Assembly (NCBI GenBank): GCA_963736505.1
Contig: CAVTOZ010000003.1
Coordinates: forward strand, 1,054,001-1,118,000
Reading direction: 5' to 3'
Source of the DNA: Solirubrobacter sp963736505
GTDB taxonomy: Bacteria; Actinomycetota; Thermoleophilia; Solirubrobacterales; Solirubrobacteraceae
DNA: 64,000 nt
The notes beneath the pieces are model-generated. The model had not been told where the DNA came from. It searched no databases and saw only the letters and a program-made list of their open reading frames with translations. Position numbers and translations under genes: made by a program. Below, in pieces: positions 26,282-33,271 of the stretch; the stretch's first letter is position 1; every line of letters begins with the position of its first letter.

Positions 26282-27427
26282 CTAGGCGGCGACGATCGCG
26301 GCGGCCACGCGAGCCGCAGGCGGAGCCGGCACAGCAAAAGAAGGCGGCGCGATGTCCAGGTAGTGCCGGAACGCGAACTCGGCGACCCGCGGCCTCGTGA
26401 ATACACGTGTCAAAGTGTCCAGCGGGCGCCCGTGGAGGTGCCGGATCGACTGCTGGCCCGCGTACATCGCCTCGAACTTCCAGCGGTGCGCGGCCGAGAA
26501 CGCGCCGTAGTGCGCCAGCGCCTCGTCGCGCGTCAGGCGCCCGTCGAGCACCGCCCGCAGCTCGCGGCCGCAGGCGATCCCGAAGTAGAACGCCGTCCGG
26601 ATCCCCTCCGCCGTCAGCGGCAGGCAGTGGCCCGCCGAGTCGCCCGCGAAGAACACGCCGTCCTCGACGGCGGGCCGGAGCCGGTGGGGGATCCAGTTGC
26701 CCTGGTAGCCGTCGGGCGTCGCCGCGACGTCCTCGACCAGCCGCAGCGTCGGCTGCTTGACCGGATCGCGCGGGTCGAAGGAGCCGACGCCGATGCGCAG
26801 CTCGTCGCGCGCCGGGAACGACCAGCCGTAGCCGGCGTCGACGTAGCGCGGGTCGATCCAGAGCTCGAGATCCGAGCCGGTGCCGTGCGGATGCACCTCC
26901 AGCCCGCGCGAGAGCGCGGCGTCCGGCGGCTGCACGTTCTCGCCCGCGCCGAGCACCCGGCGCCAGCCGAGCGCGTCGACGATCAGCGGCGCCGTGACGT
27001 CGCCGCGATCGGTGTGCACGGTGCCGCCGGTGCGTCCCTGCACCTTGGCGGTGTCGAACTCCGCCTCGGCCGCCTGCCCGAACAGGCTCTCGCACAGCTC
27101 CGGGTAGTCGAACGTGGAGAACGTCCAGGGCAGCCGCCAGCGCGCCTGCGCGACCCGCGGCGTGTGCACCAGCAGCGACCCGAAGGTCTGCCGGATCGAC
27201 GCCTCCACGCCCATGTTGCGCAGCCACTCGGTGGGCGCCGCGCACGCCGAGGTCTGGCGCTCGCCGATCTCGTAGCGGTCGAGCAGCAGGACCCGCGCGC
27301 CCGTCGCGCGGAGCTCGCGCGCGACGGTCAGCCCGGCGAACGATGCGCCGCAGATCAGTACGTCAGCATCGGCCCCCGGTGGAAAGGGATGGCGGGCGGC
27401 ACCGCGTTTCGTGGCTCGGACCGGCAT
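26282..27427 (-). CDS. FAD-dependent oxidoreductase, geranylgeranyl-reductase family
   Basis: 381 residues. The N-terminal Rossmann motif DVLICGASFAGLTVARELRA (about 22-41) and acidic strand end LLLDR bind FAD. The later GDSAGHCLPLTAEGIRTAFYFG (about 287-308) is the second FAD motif of the geranylgeranyl reductase / aromatic-ring hydroxylase-like group. Such enzymes reduce isoprenoid chains or cyclise carotenoids (lycopene cyclase is related); the exact substrate cannot be read here. The stop is 12 nt from structured element copy 1, and the start is 24 nt from the divergent rpsA start, so any promoter for one overlaps the other gene. Confidence 0.8.
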   Translation of the reverse strand: MPVRATKRGAARHPFPPGADADVLICGASFAGLTVARELRATGARVLLLDRYEIGERQTSACAAPTEWLRNMGVEASIRQTFGSLLVHTPRVAQARWRLPWTFSTFDYPELCESLFGQAAEAEFDTAKVQGRTGGTVHTDRGDVTAPLIVDALGWRRVLGAGENVQPPDAALSRGLEVHPHGTGSDLELWIDPRYVDAGYGWSFPARDELRIGVGSFDPRDPVKQPTLRLVEDVAATPDGYQGNWIPHRLRPAVEDGVFFAGDSAGHCLPLTAEGIRTAFYFGIACGRELRAVLDGRLTRDEALAHYGAFSAAHRWKFEAMYAGQQSIRHLHGRPLDTLTRVFTRPRVAEFAFRHYLDIAPPSFAVPAPPAARVAAAIVAA

Positions 27428-27434
27428 AGAACGC

Positions 27435-27440
27435 TAGAGT
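27435..27440 (+). promoter_or_regulatory. putative -10 box TAGAGT of rpsA
   Basis: TAGAGT lies 11 nt before the rpsA ATG. The mRNA would have almost no leader, and no Shine-Dalgarno is visible. That is logical for S1, whose own translation should not need a strong ribosome site. Confidence 0.45.
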
Positions 27441-27451
27441 ATCCGCCGCTA

Positions 27452-28861
27452 ATGGAAGCCACCTTGACCCCCCCTGCCATCCCCGACGCCCGAGTCGTCG
27501 AGGGCTCCGATGGGATGCTCCTCGAGATCGACGGCAAGATCGTTCCCAACTACGACGCCACGATCGTCCCCTTCGAAGAAGGAGACGTGGTCACCGGCAA
27601 AGTGGTGCGCATCGACAAGGACGAGGTCCTCGTCGATATCGGTTACAAGAGCGAGGGGGTCATCCCCAACAACGAGCTCTCGATCCGGAAGTCCGTCGAT
27701 CCCCATGAGGAGGTCGAGCTCGGCGAAGAAGTCGACGCGCTCGTCCTCACCAAGGAGGACCAGGACGGCCGCCTGATCCTATCCAAGAAGCGCGCCCGCT
27801 TCGAGCGCGCCTGGCGCAAGATCGAGGGCGCCGCCGAATCGGGCGAGCCCGTCAACGGCGCGGTGATCGAGGTCGTCAAGGGCGGTCTGATCGTGGACCT
27901 CGGGGTGCGCGGCTTCCTGCCCGCCTCGCTGGTCGACATCCGGCGGGTGCCGAACCTGGACGAGTACCTCGGCCAGACGATCCAGACGAAGGTCATAGAG
28001 CTCAACCGCAGCCGCAACAACGTGGTCCTGAGCCGCCGCGCCGTGCTCGAGGAGGAGCGCAAGGAGCAGCGCCAGGCGATCCTGGAGCGCCTGCAGCCCG
28101 GCCTCATCATCGAGGGCCAGATCTCCAACATCGTCGACTTCGGCGCGTTCGTCGATCTCGACGGCATCGACGGCCTGATCCACATCTCCGAGCTCTCGTG
28201 GTCGCATGTGAACCATCCGAGCGAGGTGCTGACGATCGGCGAGACCGTCGAGGTCAAGGTGCTCGACATCGATCGCGACCGCCAGCGCATCTCCCTGGGC
28301 CTCAAGCAGACCCAGGAGGACCCGTGGCAGCGCGTCGTCGACACCTACCACGTGGGCGACGAGCTCGAGGGCACCGTCACCAAGGTGGTCGCGTTCGGCG
28401 CGTTCGTCGAGATCCTCGAGGGGGTCGAAGGGCTCGTCCACATAAGCGAGCTGGCCCAGCAGCACGTCGAGAACCCGCGCGAGATCGTGCAGCCGGGCGA
28501 CGAGGTCAAGGTCAAGATCCTCGAGATCGACTCCGAGCGGCGCCGCCTCTCGCTCTCGATCAAGCGGGTCGAGGGCCAGGTGCTCCCGCGCCGCAGCATC
28601 GAGGGCCTGTCCGACGCCGGCGACCTCGAGGACATGCCCGAGCTGGGCCTGTCCGAGGACGTCTTCGCCGAGGGCGCCGTCGCGCCGCCGATCGAGGACG
28701 ACGTGATCGCCGACGACGCGGAGGCACCCGAGGCCGAAGTGGCGGTCGAGGCGCCGGAGGAAGCGCCCGCCGAGGAGCCGGAGGCCGCCGCCGAGCCTGA
28801 GGCCGCCGCCGAGCCCGAGCCCGAGGCCGCCGCGGAGCCCGAGGCAGCCGAAGAGGAGTGA
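27452..28861 (+). CDS. rpsA: 30S ribosomal protein S1
   Basis: 469 residues with four S1 RNA-binding domains, at about 34-104 (GDVVTGKVVRIDKDEVLVDIGYKSEGVIP), 118-185 (GAVIEVVKGGLIVDLGVRGFLPASL), 205-275 (GQISNIVDFGAFVDLDGIDGLIHISELSW) and 290-360 (GTVTKVVAFGAFVEILEGVEGLVHISELA). A C-terminal acidic Ala/Glu/Pro tail replaces the extra domains of the E. coli protein, as in other actinobacteria. It helps load mRNA on the 30S subunit. ATG 27452 is chosen because homology begins there; a longer open frame upstream only runs antisense through the reductase. The end overlaps coaE by GTGA. Confidence 0.96.
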   Translation: MEATLTPPAIPDARVVEGSDGMLLEIDGKIVPNYDATIVPFEEGDVVTGKVVRIDKDEVLVDIGYKSEGVIPNNELSIRKSVDPHEEVELGEEVDALVLTKEDQDGRLILSKKRARFERAWRKIEGAAESGEPVNGAVIEVVKGGLIVDLGVRGFLPASLVDIRRVPNLDEYLGQTIQTKVIELNRSRNNVVLSRRAVLEEERKEQRQAILERLQPGLIIEGQISNIVDFGAFVDLDGIDGLIHISELSWSHVNHPSEVLTIGETVEVKVLDIDRDRQRISLGLKQTQEDPWQRVVDTYHVGDELEGTVTKVVAFGAFVEILEGVEGLVHISELAQQHVENPREIVQPGDEVKVKILEIDSERRRLSLSIKRVEGQVLPRRSIEGLSDAGDLEDMPELGLSEDVFAEGAVAPPIEDDVIADDAEAPEAEVAVEAPEEAPAEEPEAAAEPEAAAEPEPEAAAEPEAAEEE

Positions 28862-29436
28862 CCGCGTCGCCGTTCGTCGGCCTGACGGGCGGCATTGGCG
28901 CGGGGAAGTCCGAAGCGCTCGCCGCGCTCGCCCGTCTGGGCGCGGCGACCATCTCCACCGACGCGATCGTGCACGCGCTCTACGAGGAGCCGGAGGTGCG
29001 CGACGCCGTCGTCGCGCGCTGGGGCCCTCAGGTGGCGCCTGACGGCCGCGTGGACCGCTCTGAGGTCGCGCGGCATGCGTTCGCGACGCCTGAGGACCGC
29101 GCGTGGCTGGAGCAGCTCGTGTGGCCTCGCGTCGCGCACAAGGTCGCCGAGTGGCGCGCGAGCGCGACCGGCCGCGCGCTCGTCGTCGAGACGCCGCTGC
29201 TGTTCGAAGCCGGACTCGAAGGCAACTACGACGCGACGATCGCGATCGTGGCCGACGAAAGTGTCCGGAACGAGCGGGCTGCGGCGCGCGGCCACGCCGC
29301 ATTGGACGAGCGGACCGCCCGTCAGCTGAGTCAAGATGAGAAGGCGAGCCGGGCGACCTACGCTGTAGAGAACTCCGGCACGCTCGAACACTTGGAGCAG
29401 GAGCTGTCGGGGGTCCTTGCGAAGCTGACCTCCTGA
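28858..29436 (+). CDS. coaE: dephospho-CoA kinase
   Basis: Last enzyme of CoA synthesis, phosphorylating the 3'-OH of dephospho-CoA. 192 residues: P-loop VGLTGGIGAGKSEAL, STDAIVHALYE (substrate Asp), VVETPLLFEAGLEGNYDATIAIVAD and the lid segment with the ERAAARGH and SQDEKASRATYAVENSGTLEHL motifs characteristic of CoaE. GTG start overlaps the rpsA stop, so translation is coupled. The common rpsA-coaE neighbourhood of actinobacteria is seen here. Confidence 0.95.
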   Translation: MTASPFVGLTGGIGAGKSEALAALARLGAATISTDAIVHALYEEPEVRDAVVARWGPQVAPDGRVDRSEVARHAFATPEDRAWLEQLVWPRVAHKVAEWRASATGRALVVETPLLFEAGLEGNYDATIAIVADESVRNERAAARGHAALDERTARQLSQDEKASRATYAVENSGTLEHLEQELSGVLAKLTS

Positions 29437-29440
29437 GACC

Positions 29441-30094
29441 ATGAGCGCGCGTACCGCAACCGCCAGCACGACCAGCCGTTCCCGCGGCCGGCCGTCGCGA
29501 GCGCGCAAGCGCCAGGTCATGCGGCGGCGCCTGCTGCTGATCGCGGGCCTCGCGATCGTGGTCCTCGGCGTGCTGCGGCTCGCGCACCCGGTCGACGACG
29601 TGGTGCAGGAGATCACGCTCCCGCTGCGTCATGAGGACATCATCCGCCAGCAGGCGGCCGAGAAGCGCGTCGATCCGTCGCTGATCGCCGCCGTCATCTA
29701 CACCGAGTCGCGCTTCCGCGACCAGACGTCGCACGCCGGCGCGACGGGGCTGATGCAGCTGATGCCGAGCACGGCCGACTACATCGCGCGCAAGTCGGGC
29801 GGCACGCGCTTCGAGCGCGCCGACCTCGCGACGCCGCAGATCAACATCGCCTACGGCACGTGGTACCTGCGCTACCTGCTGACCAAGTACCACGGCAACA
29901 CGGTGCTCACACTCGCCGCCTACAACGCGGGCGAGGGCCAGGTCGACGCGTGGTGGCGCAAGGCGTCCGACCGCGGCGAGAAGTTCAAGGTCGCCGAGCA
30001 CATCCCGTTCCCGGAGACGCGCAACTACGTGCACCGCGTGCTGACGGCCCGCACGGCGTACCGCAACAAGTACGCCAAGGAGCTCGGTCTCTGA
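29441..30094 (+). CDS. membrane-anchored lytic transglycosylase (SLT domain)
   Basis: 217 residues. A basic cytoplasmic N-terminus (1-30), a single helix LLLIAGLAIVVLGVL (31-45), then a Slt70-type goose-lysozyme fold outside. The catalytic Glu89 lies in AAVIYTESRF; GATGLMQLMPSTADYIA and LTLAAYNAGEGQVDAWW are the conserved SLT motifs. It cleaves peptidoglycan between MurNAc and GlcNAc during wall turnover. It follows coaE by 4 nt with an ATG and is probably co-transcribed. Confidence 0.93.
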   Translation: MSARTATASTTSRSRGRPSRARKRQVMRRRLLLIAGLAIVVLGVLRLAHPVDDVVQEITLPLRHEDIIRQQAAEKRVDPSLIAAVIYTESRFRDQTSHAGATGLMQLMPSTADYIARKSGGTRFERADLATPQINIAYGTWYLRYLLTKYHGNTVLTLAAYNAGEGQVDAWWRKASDRGEKFKVAEHIPFPETRNYVHRVLTARTAYRNKYAKELGL

Positions 30095-30786
30095 GGAGCG
30101 CGCTGATCACGGGGGCGGGCCGCGCGAACGGGATCGGTTTCGCGCTCGCGCGGCGGCTGGAGCAGGACGGCTACCGCCTCGCGCTGCACGCCTACGAGGA
30201 CGACGCGCCGCGGCTGAACGGCGCCGTCCACATCCGCGCCGACTTCACCGACCCGGCCGCGCCGGAGCGCGTCGTCGCCGAGGCGGCCGACGCCCTCGGC
30301 GGGCTCGACGTGCTGGTCGTCAACCACGCGCACTCGATCAACCGCGGCCTGGGGGAGCTCGACGCCGCCGAGATCGACGAGGCGCTGGCCGTCAACGTGC
30401 GCGCCTCGCTCCTGCTCGTGCAGGCCTTCCACGCGCGCCACGACGGCCGTCCGGGCGGCCGGATCCTGATGATGACCTCCGGCCAGCACCGCGGCCCGAT
30501 GCCCGGCGAGCTGCCCTACATCGCCGGCAAGGGCGCGCTGCACCAGCTGACGCCCAGCCTCGCGGCCGCCGTCGCGCCCAAGGGGATCACGGTCAACACC
30601 GTCGACCCGGGCGCGACCGACACCGGCTGGCCGACCGAGGAGGTGCGCGCGTGGGTGCTCGAGCGCCAGCCGTTGGGGCGCTGGGGCGAGCCGGAGGACG
30701 CCGCGCGCCTGATGGCGTTCCTGTGCTCGGAGGACGCCGGCTGGATCACCGGCCAGGTGATCGTGTCCTCGGGAGGCGGGCCATGA
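30091..30786 (+). CDS. short-chain dehydrogenase/reductase with a likely CTG start
   Basis: About 231 residues of the classical SDR fold: SALITGAGRANGIGFALARRL (cofactor loop, TGxxxxxGIG), VNHAHS (NNAG position), Ser in MMTSGQHRG, Tyr-x3-Lys as YIAGKGALHQ, and a C-terminal ITGQVIVSSGGG typical of FabG-like enzymes. No ATG, GTG or TTG lies between the upstream gene's coding sequence and the first conserved strand. The only sensible initiator is CTG 30091, which overlaps the transglycosylase TGA as CTGA. Cofactor and substrate cannot be assigned. Its stop overlaps an ATG that opens an aldo/keto reductase remnant. Confidence 0.82.
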   Translation: MRSALITGAGRANGIGFALARRLEQDGYRLALHAYEDDAPRLNGAVHIRADFTDPAAPERVVAEAADALGGLDVLVVNHAHSINRGLGELDAAEIDEALAVNVRASLLLVQAFHARHDGRPGGRILMMTSGQHRGPMPGELPYIAGKGALHQLTPSLAAAVAPKGITVNTVDPGATDTGWPTEEVRAWVLERQPLGRWGEPEDAARLMAFLCSEDAGWITGQVIVSSGGGP

Positions 30787-30827
30787 ACCGGCGCAGGCTG
30801 GGGAGGTCGGGCTTCGAGGTGGCCTGA
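30783..30827 (+). pseudogene. N-terminal remnant of an aldo/keto reductase
   Basis: ATG 30783 overlaps the SDR stop and opens 14 codons, MNRRRLGRSGFEVA, then TGA. This closely resembles the first residues of aldo/keto reductases (a basic start followed by LGRSGFEVS). The rest of the gene is absent: 60 nt later the kinase gene starts. It is best read as the stump of a deleted gene once coupled to the SDR. Confidence 0.5.
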
Positions 30828-30887
30828 TCACCGCGCGGATCGGGGAACATCTGGCGTCCCGGCGGCGTCTGAGGGGTCATCGAGACC

Positions 30888-32810
30888 ATGGCCCCACAAC
30901 TCTCTCCAGGCACCACCTTCGCCGGGTACAGGATCGAGGACGTCGCCGGCAGCGGCGGGATGGGCATCGTCTACAAGGCGACCCAGATCGCGCTCGGCCG
31001 CCGTGTCGCCCTCAAGCTCATCTCGGCGCATCTCGCCACGGACTCCAGCTTCCGCGAGCGCTTCAAGCGGGAGTGGCTGACCGCCGCCTCGATCGACCAT
31101 CCGAACGTGATCCCGCTGTACGAGGCGGGCGAGGCCGACGAGCACCTGTTCATCGCGATGCGCTACGTCGAGGGACTCGACTTCGCGGCGCTGATCACGC
31201 GCGAGCTGCCGTTCGACCCCGCGCGCGCGGTCACGATCGTCGGCAAGATCGCGTCGGCGCTCGACGCCGCGCACAAGAAGGGCCTCGTCCACCGCGACGT
31301 CAAGCCCGCGAACATCCTCATCGCGGCAGAGGACGACCATCCCTACCTGACGGACTTCGGGCTCACGAAGTCCTCGACCTCGCAGAGCGCGCTGACAAAG
31401 ACCGGCATGTTCGTCGGCTCGCTCGACTACACGTCGCCGGAGCAGATCCGCGGCGAGGCGGCCGACGCGCGCACCGACGTCTACTCGCTCGGCTGCGTGC
31501 TCTACCAGGCCGTCGCGGGCGCGCTGCCGTACGACCGCGACAGCGACGTCGCGAAGATGTACGCGCACCTCAACGAGGAGCCGCCGTCGCTGCTGGCGGC
31601 GCGCGCGGACGCCCCGGCCGGGCTCGAGGCCGTGGTCGCGCGCGCGATGGCCAAGGACCCCGCGGACCGCTACCAGACGGCCGGAGAGCTCGGCCGCGCC
31701 GCCGCGGCCGCGCTCGACGGCACCGCCCCCGAGGCGCCGCGCGAGTCGCCGTGGCCGCGGCGCAGGAGGATCGCGCTCGCGGTCTCGCTCCCGGCGGTGC
31801 TCGTCGGCGGCCTCGCGGCCGCGGGCCTCGCCGCGGCCGGCGTGTTCGGCGGCGGCGACGATCCCGCGCCGGCCGTCGCGGCCGTCAAGACCGCCACCGC
31901 GGCGCCGTCGGCGACGCCGGTCCCCGAGGCGACCGCCACCGCGGCGCCCGCCGGCTCGCCGCAGGCGGTCGCCAGCGTCAAGGTCGGCAAGGGCCCGGAC
32001 GGCATCGCCGTCAGCGGTGGCAAGGTCTTCGTCGCGGACCGCGACGAGGGCAAGCTGTCCGTGCTCGACGCCGTCGCCAACAAGGTCACCGCGACCGTCG
32101 ACGCGGGCGCCAACCCCGACGGCGTCGTCGCGGGCAAGGGCGTCGTCTGGCTTGCCGACGCCGGCTCGGACACCGTCCAGCGCGTCCAGGCCTCAGACCC
32201 TCCCGTCGCGGTGGCCAAGATCACGGTCGGCAACGACCCCGAGGGCATCTCGCTCGGCAAGCAGCTCGTCTGGGTCGCCAACCGCAAGGACGGCACGGTC
32301 AACCGCATCGACCGCGCCTCCGCGACGCGCGTCGGCAGCCCGATCGGCGTCGGCAGCCTCCCGACCGGCGTCTTCGTCGGCCGCAGGACGGTCTGGGTCA
32401 CCAACAACGGCGACAACAACGTCACGCGCATCGACCCCTCGACCGCGCTCGTGATCGGCGCTCCGATCGCCGTCGGCAAGGACCCGCGCGGCGTGATCGA
32501 GGACGGCGCGAGCGTGTGGGTCGCCAACGCGGGCGACGACACCGTCACGCACCTGGACCGCAAGACCGGCAAGGTCGTCGGCGACCCGATCAAGGTCGGC
32601 GACAACCCGCGCTCGATCGCCGCCGGCGAGGGCTTCATCTGGGTCGCCAACGCCAACGACAACACGGTCACGCGGATCGACCCGGCCACGGCGACGGTCG
32701 CCGGCGCCGCGATCCCCGTCGGCAACCGCCCCACCGGGATCGCCGTCGGCGGCGGCTCGGTCTGGGTCGCCAACCACGGCGACGACTCCGTCACCCGAAT
32801 CGACCCCTGA
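30888..32810 (+). CDS. membrane Ser/Thr protein kinase with extracellular YVTN-type beta-propeller
   Basis: 640 residues. Residues about 13-275 form a Hanks-type kinase: glycine loop GSGGMGIVYKA, the ATP Lys in VALKLI, catalytic HRDVKPANIL, DFGLTKS, an activation loop with Ser/Thr residues and SPEQIRGE. A Pro/Arg linker leads to one helix (about 292-318), then a Pro/Ala/Thr spacer and seven or so repeats of the type VGKGPDGIAVSGGKVFVAD / SVWVANAGDDTVTHLD, a YVTN or NHL-like propeller outside the cell. It probably senses an extracellular ligand and signals inward, as PknD does with its propeller. It is 5 nt from the cyclic-nucleotide-binding gene, so the three genes to 35898 look like one unit. 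Confidence 0.92.
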   Translation: MAPQLSPGTTFAGYRIEDVAGSGGMGIVYKATQIALGRRVALKLISAHLATDSSFRERFKREWLTAASIDHPNVIPLYEAGEADEHLFIAMRYVEGLDFAALITRELPFDPARAVTIVGKIASALDAAHKKGLVHRDVKPANILIAAEDDHPYLTDFGLTKSSTSQSALTKTGMFVGSLDYTSPEQIRGEAADARTDVYSLGCVLYQAVAGALPYDRDSDVAKMYAHLNEEPPSLLAARADAPAGLEAVVARAMAKDPADRYQTAGELGRAAAAALDGTAPEAPRESPWPRRRRIALAVSLPAVLVGGLAAAGLAAAGVFGGGDDPAPAVAAVKTATAAPSATPVPEATATAAPAGSPQAVASVKVGKGPDGIAVSGGKVFVADRDEGKLSVLDAVANKVTATVDAGANPDGVVAGKGVVWLADAGSDTVQRVQASDPPVAVAKITVGNDPEGISLGKQLVWVANRKDGTVNRIDRASATRVGSPIGVGSLPTGVFVGRRTVWVTNNGDNNVTRIDPSTALVIGAPIAVGKDPRGVIEDGASVWVANAGDDTVTHLDRKTGKVVGDPIKVGDNPRSIAAGEGFIWVANANDNTVTRIDPATATVAGAAIPVGNRPTGIAVGGGSVWVANHGDDSVTRIDP

Positions 32811-32815
32811 GCCAA

Positions 32816-33271
32816 ATGGACACGACAGGCTTCTTCCACTATCCGACCGAGGGCGGGGTCGACCTGCCGCACGGCCTGCCCGGCTTCCTCGCCGAGCGCA
32901 GCGAGGCCGACTGGAGCTCGCTGCTGGCGTACACCGACACGCGCCTGTTCCGGCCCGGCGAGCTCGTGCTCAAGGCGGGTGAGCGCGACCGCGCGCTGTA
33001 CCTGCTCGTCGACGGCTGGCTGAAGGCCCCGAGCGGCGTGATCCACCCGATCACGACCGTCGGCGAGGCCGCGTTCCTCGACGGCCGGCCGCGCGCGGTG
33101 TCCGTGCGCGCGCTGACCGACGGCGAGGTGCTGCGGCTCAGCTACGACGCGTTCGAGGCGCTCTCCGCCCGCGATGCCTCGCTCGGGCGCGAGATCCTGC
33201 TCGACATCGGGCGCATCCTGTCGGCGCGGCTGCATGCCGCGGGCGACTCGAGCGCCGGGTGGACGGGCTGA
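32816..33271 (+). CDS. cyclic-nucleotide-binding domain protein without DNA-binding domain
   Basis: 151 residues. The segment RLFRPGELVLKAGERDRALYLLVDGWLKAPS (about 41-71), the GEAAFLDGRPRAVSVRALTDGEVLRL phosphate-binding cassette region (about 82-107) and the closing helix match the Crp-type cNMP-binding fold. The typical E and R of the FGExALL...RAAT cassette are only partly kept (GEAAFLDGRPRAVS). There is no helix-turn-helix, so it is a sensor, not a transcription factor by itself. The stop overlaps the following fusion gene as TGATG, which suggests it may sense signals for, or dock on, the redox protein. Confidence 0.8.
   Translation: MDTTGFFHYPTEGGVDLPHGLPGFLAERSEADWSSLLAYTDTRLFRPGELVLKAGERDRALYLLVDGWLKAPSGVIHPITTVGEAAFLDGRPRAVSVRALTDGEVLRLSYDAFEALSARDASLGREILLDIGRILSARLHAAGDSSAGWTG

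Noticed and set aside
27779..30034. Long minus-strand frame over rpsA, coaE and the transglycosylase gene
   Set aside because: Antisense shadow of three conserved genes; no plausible protein.
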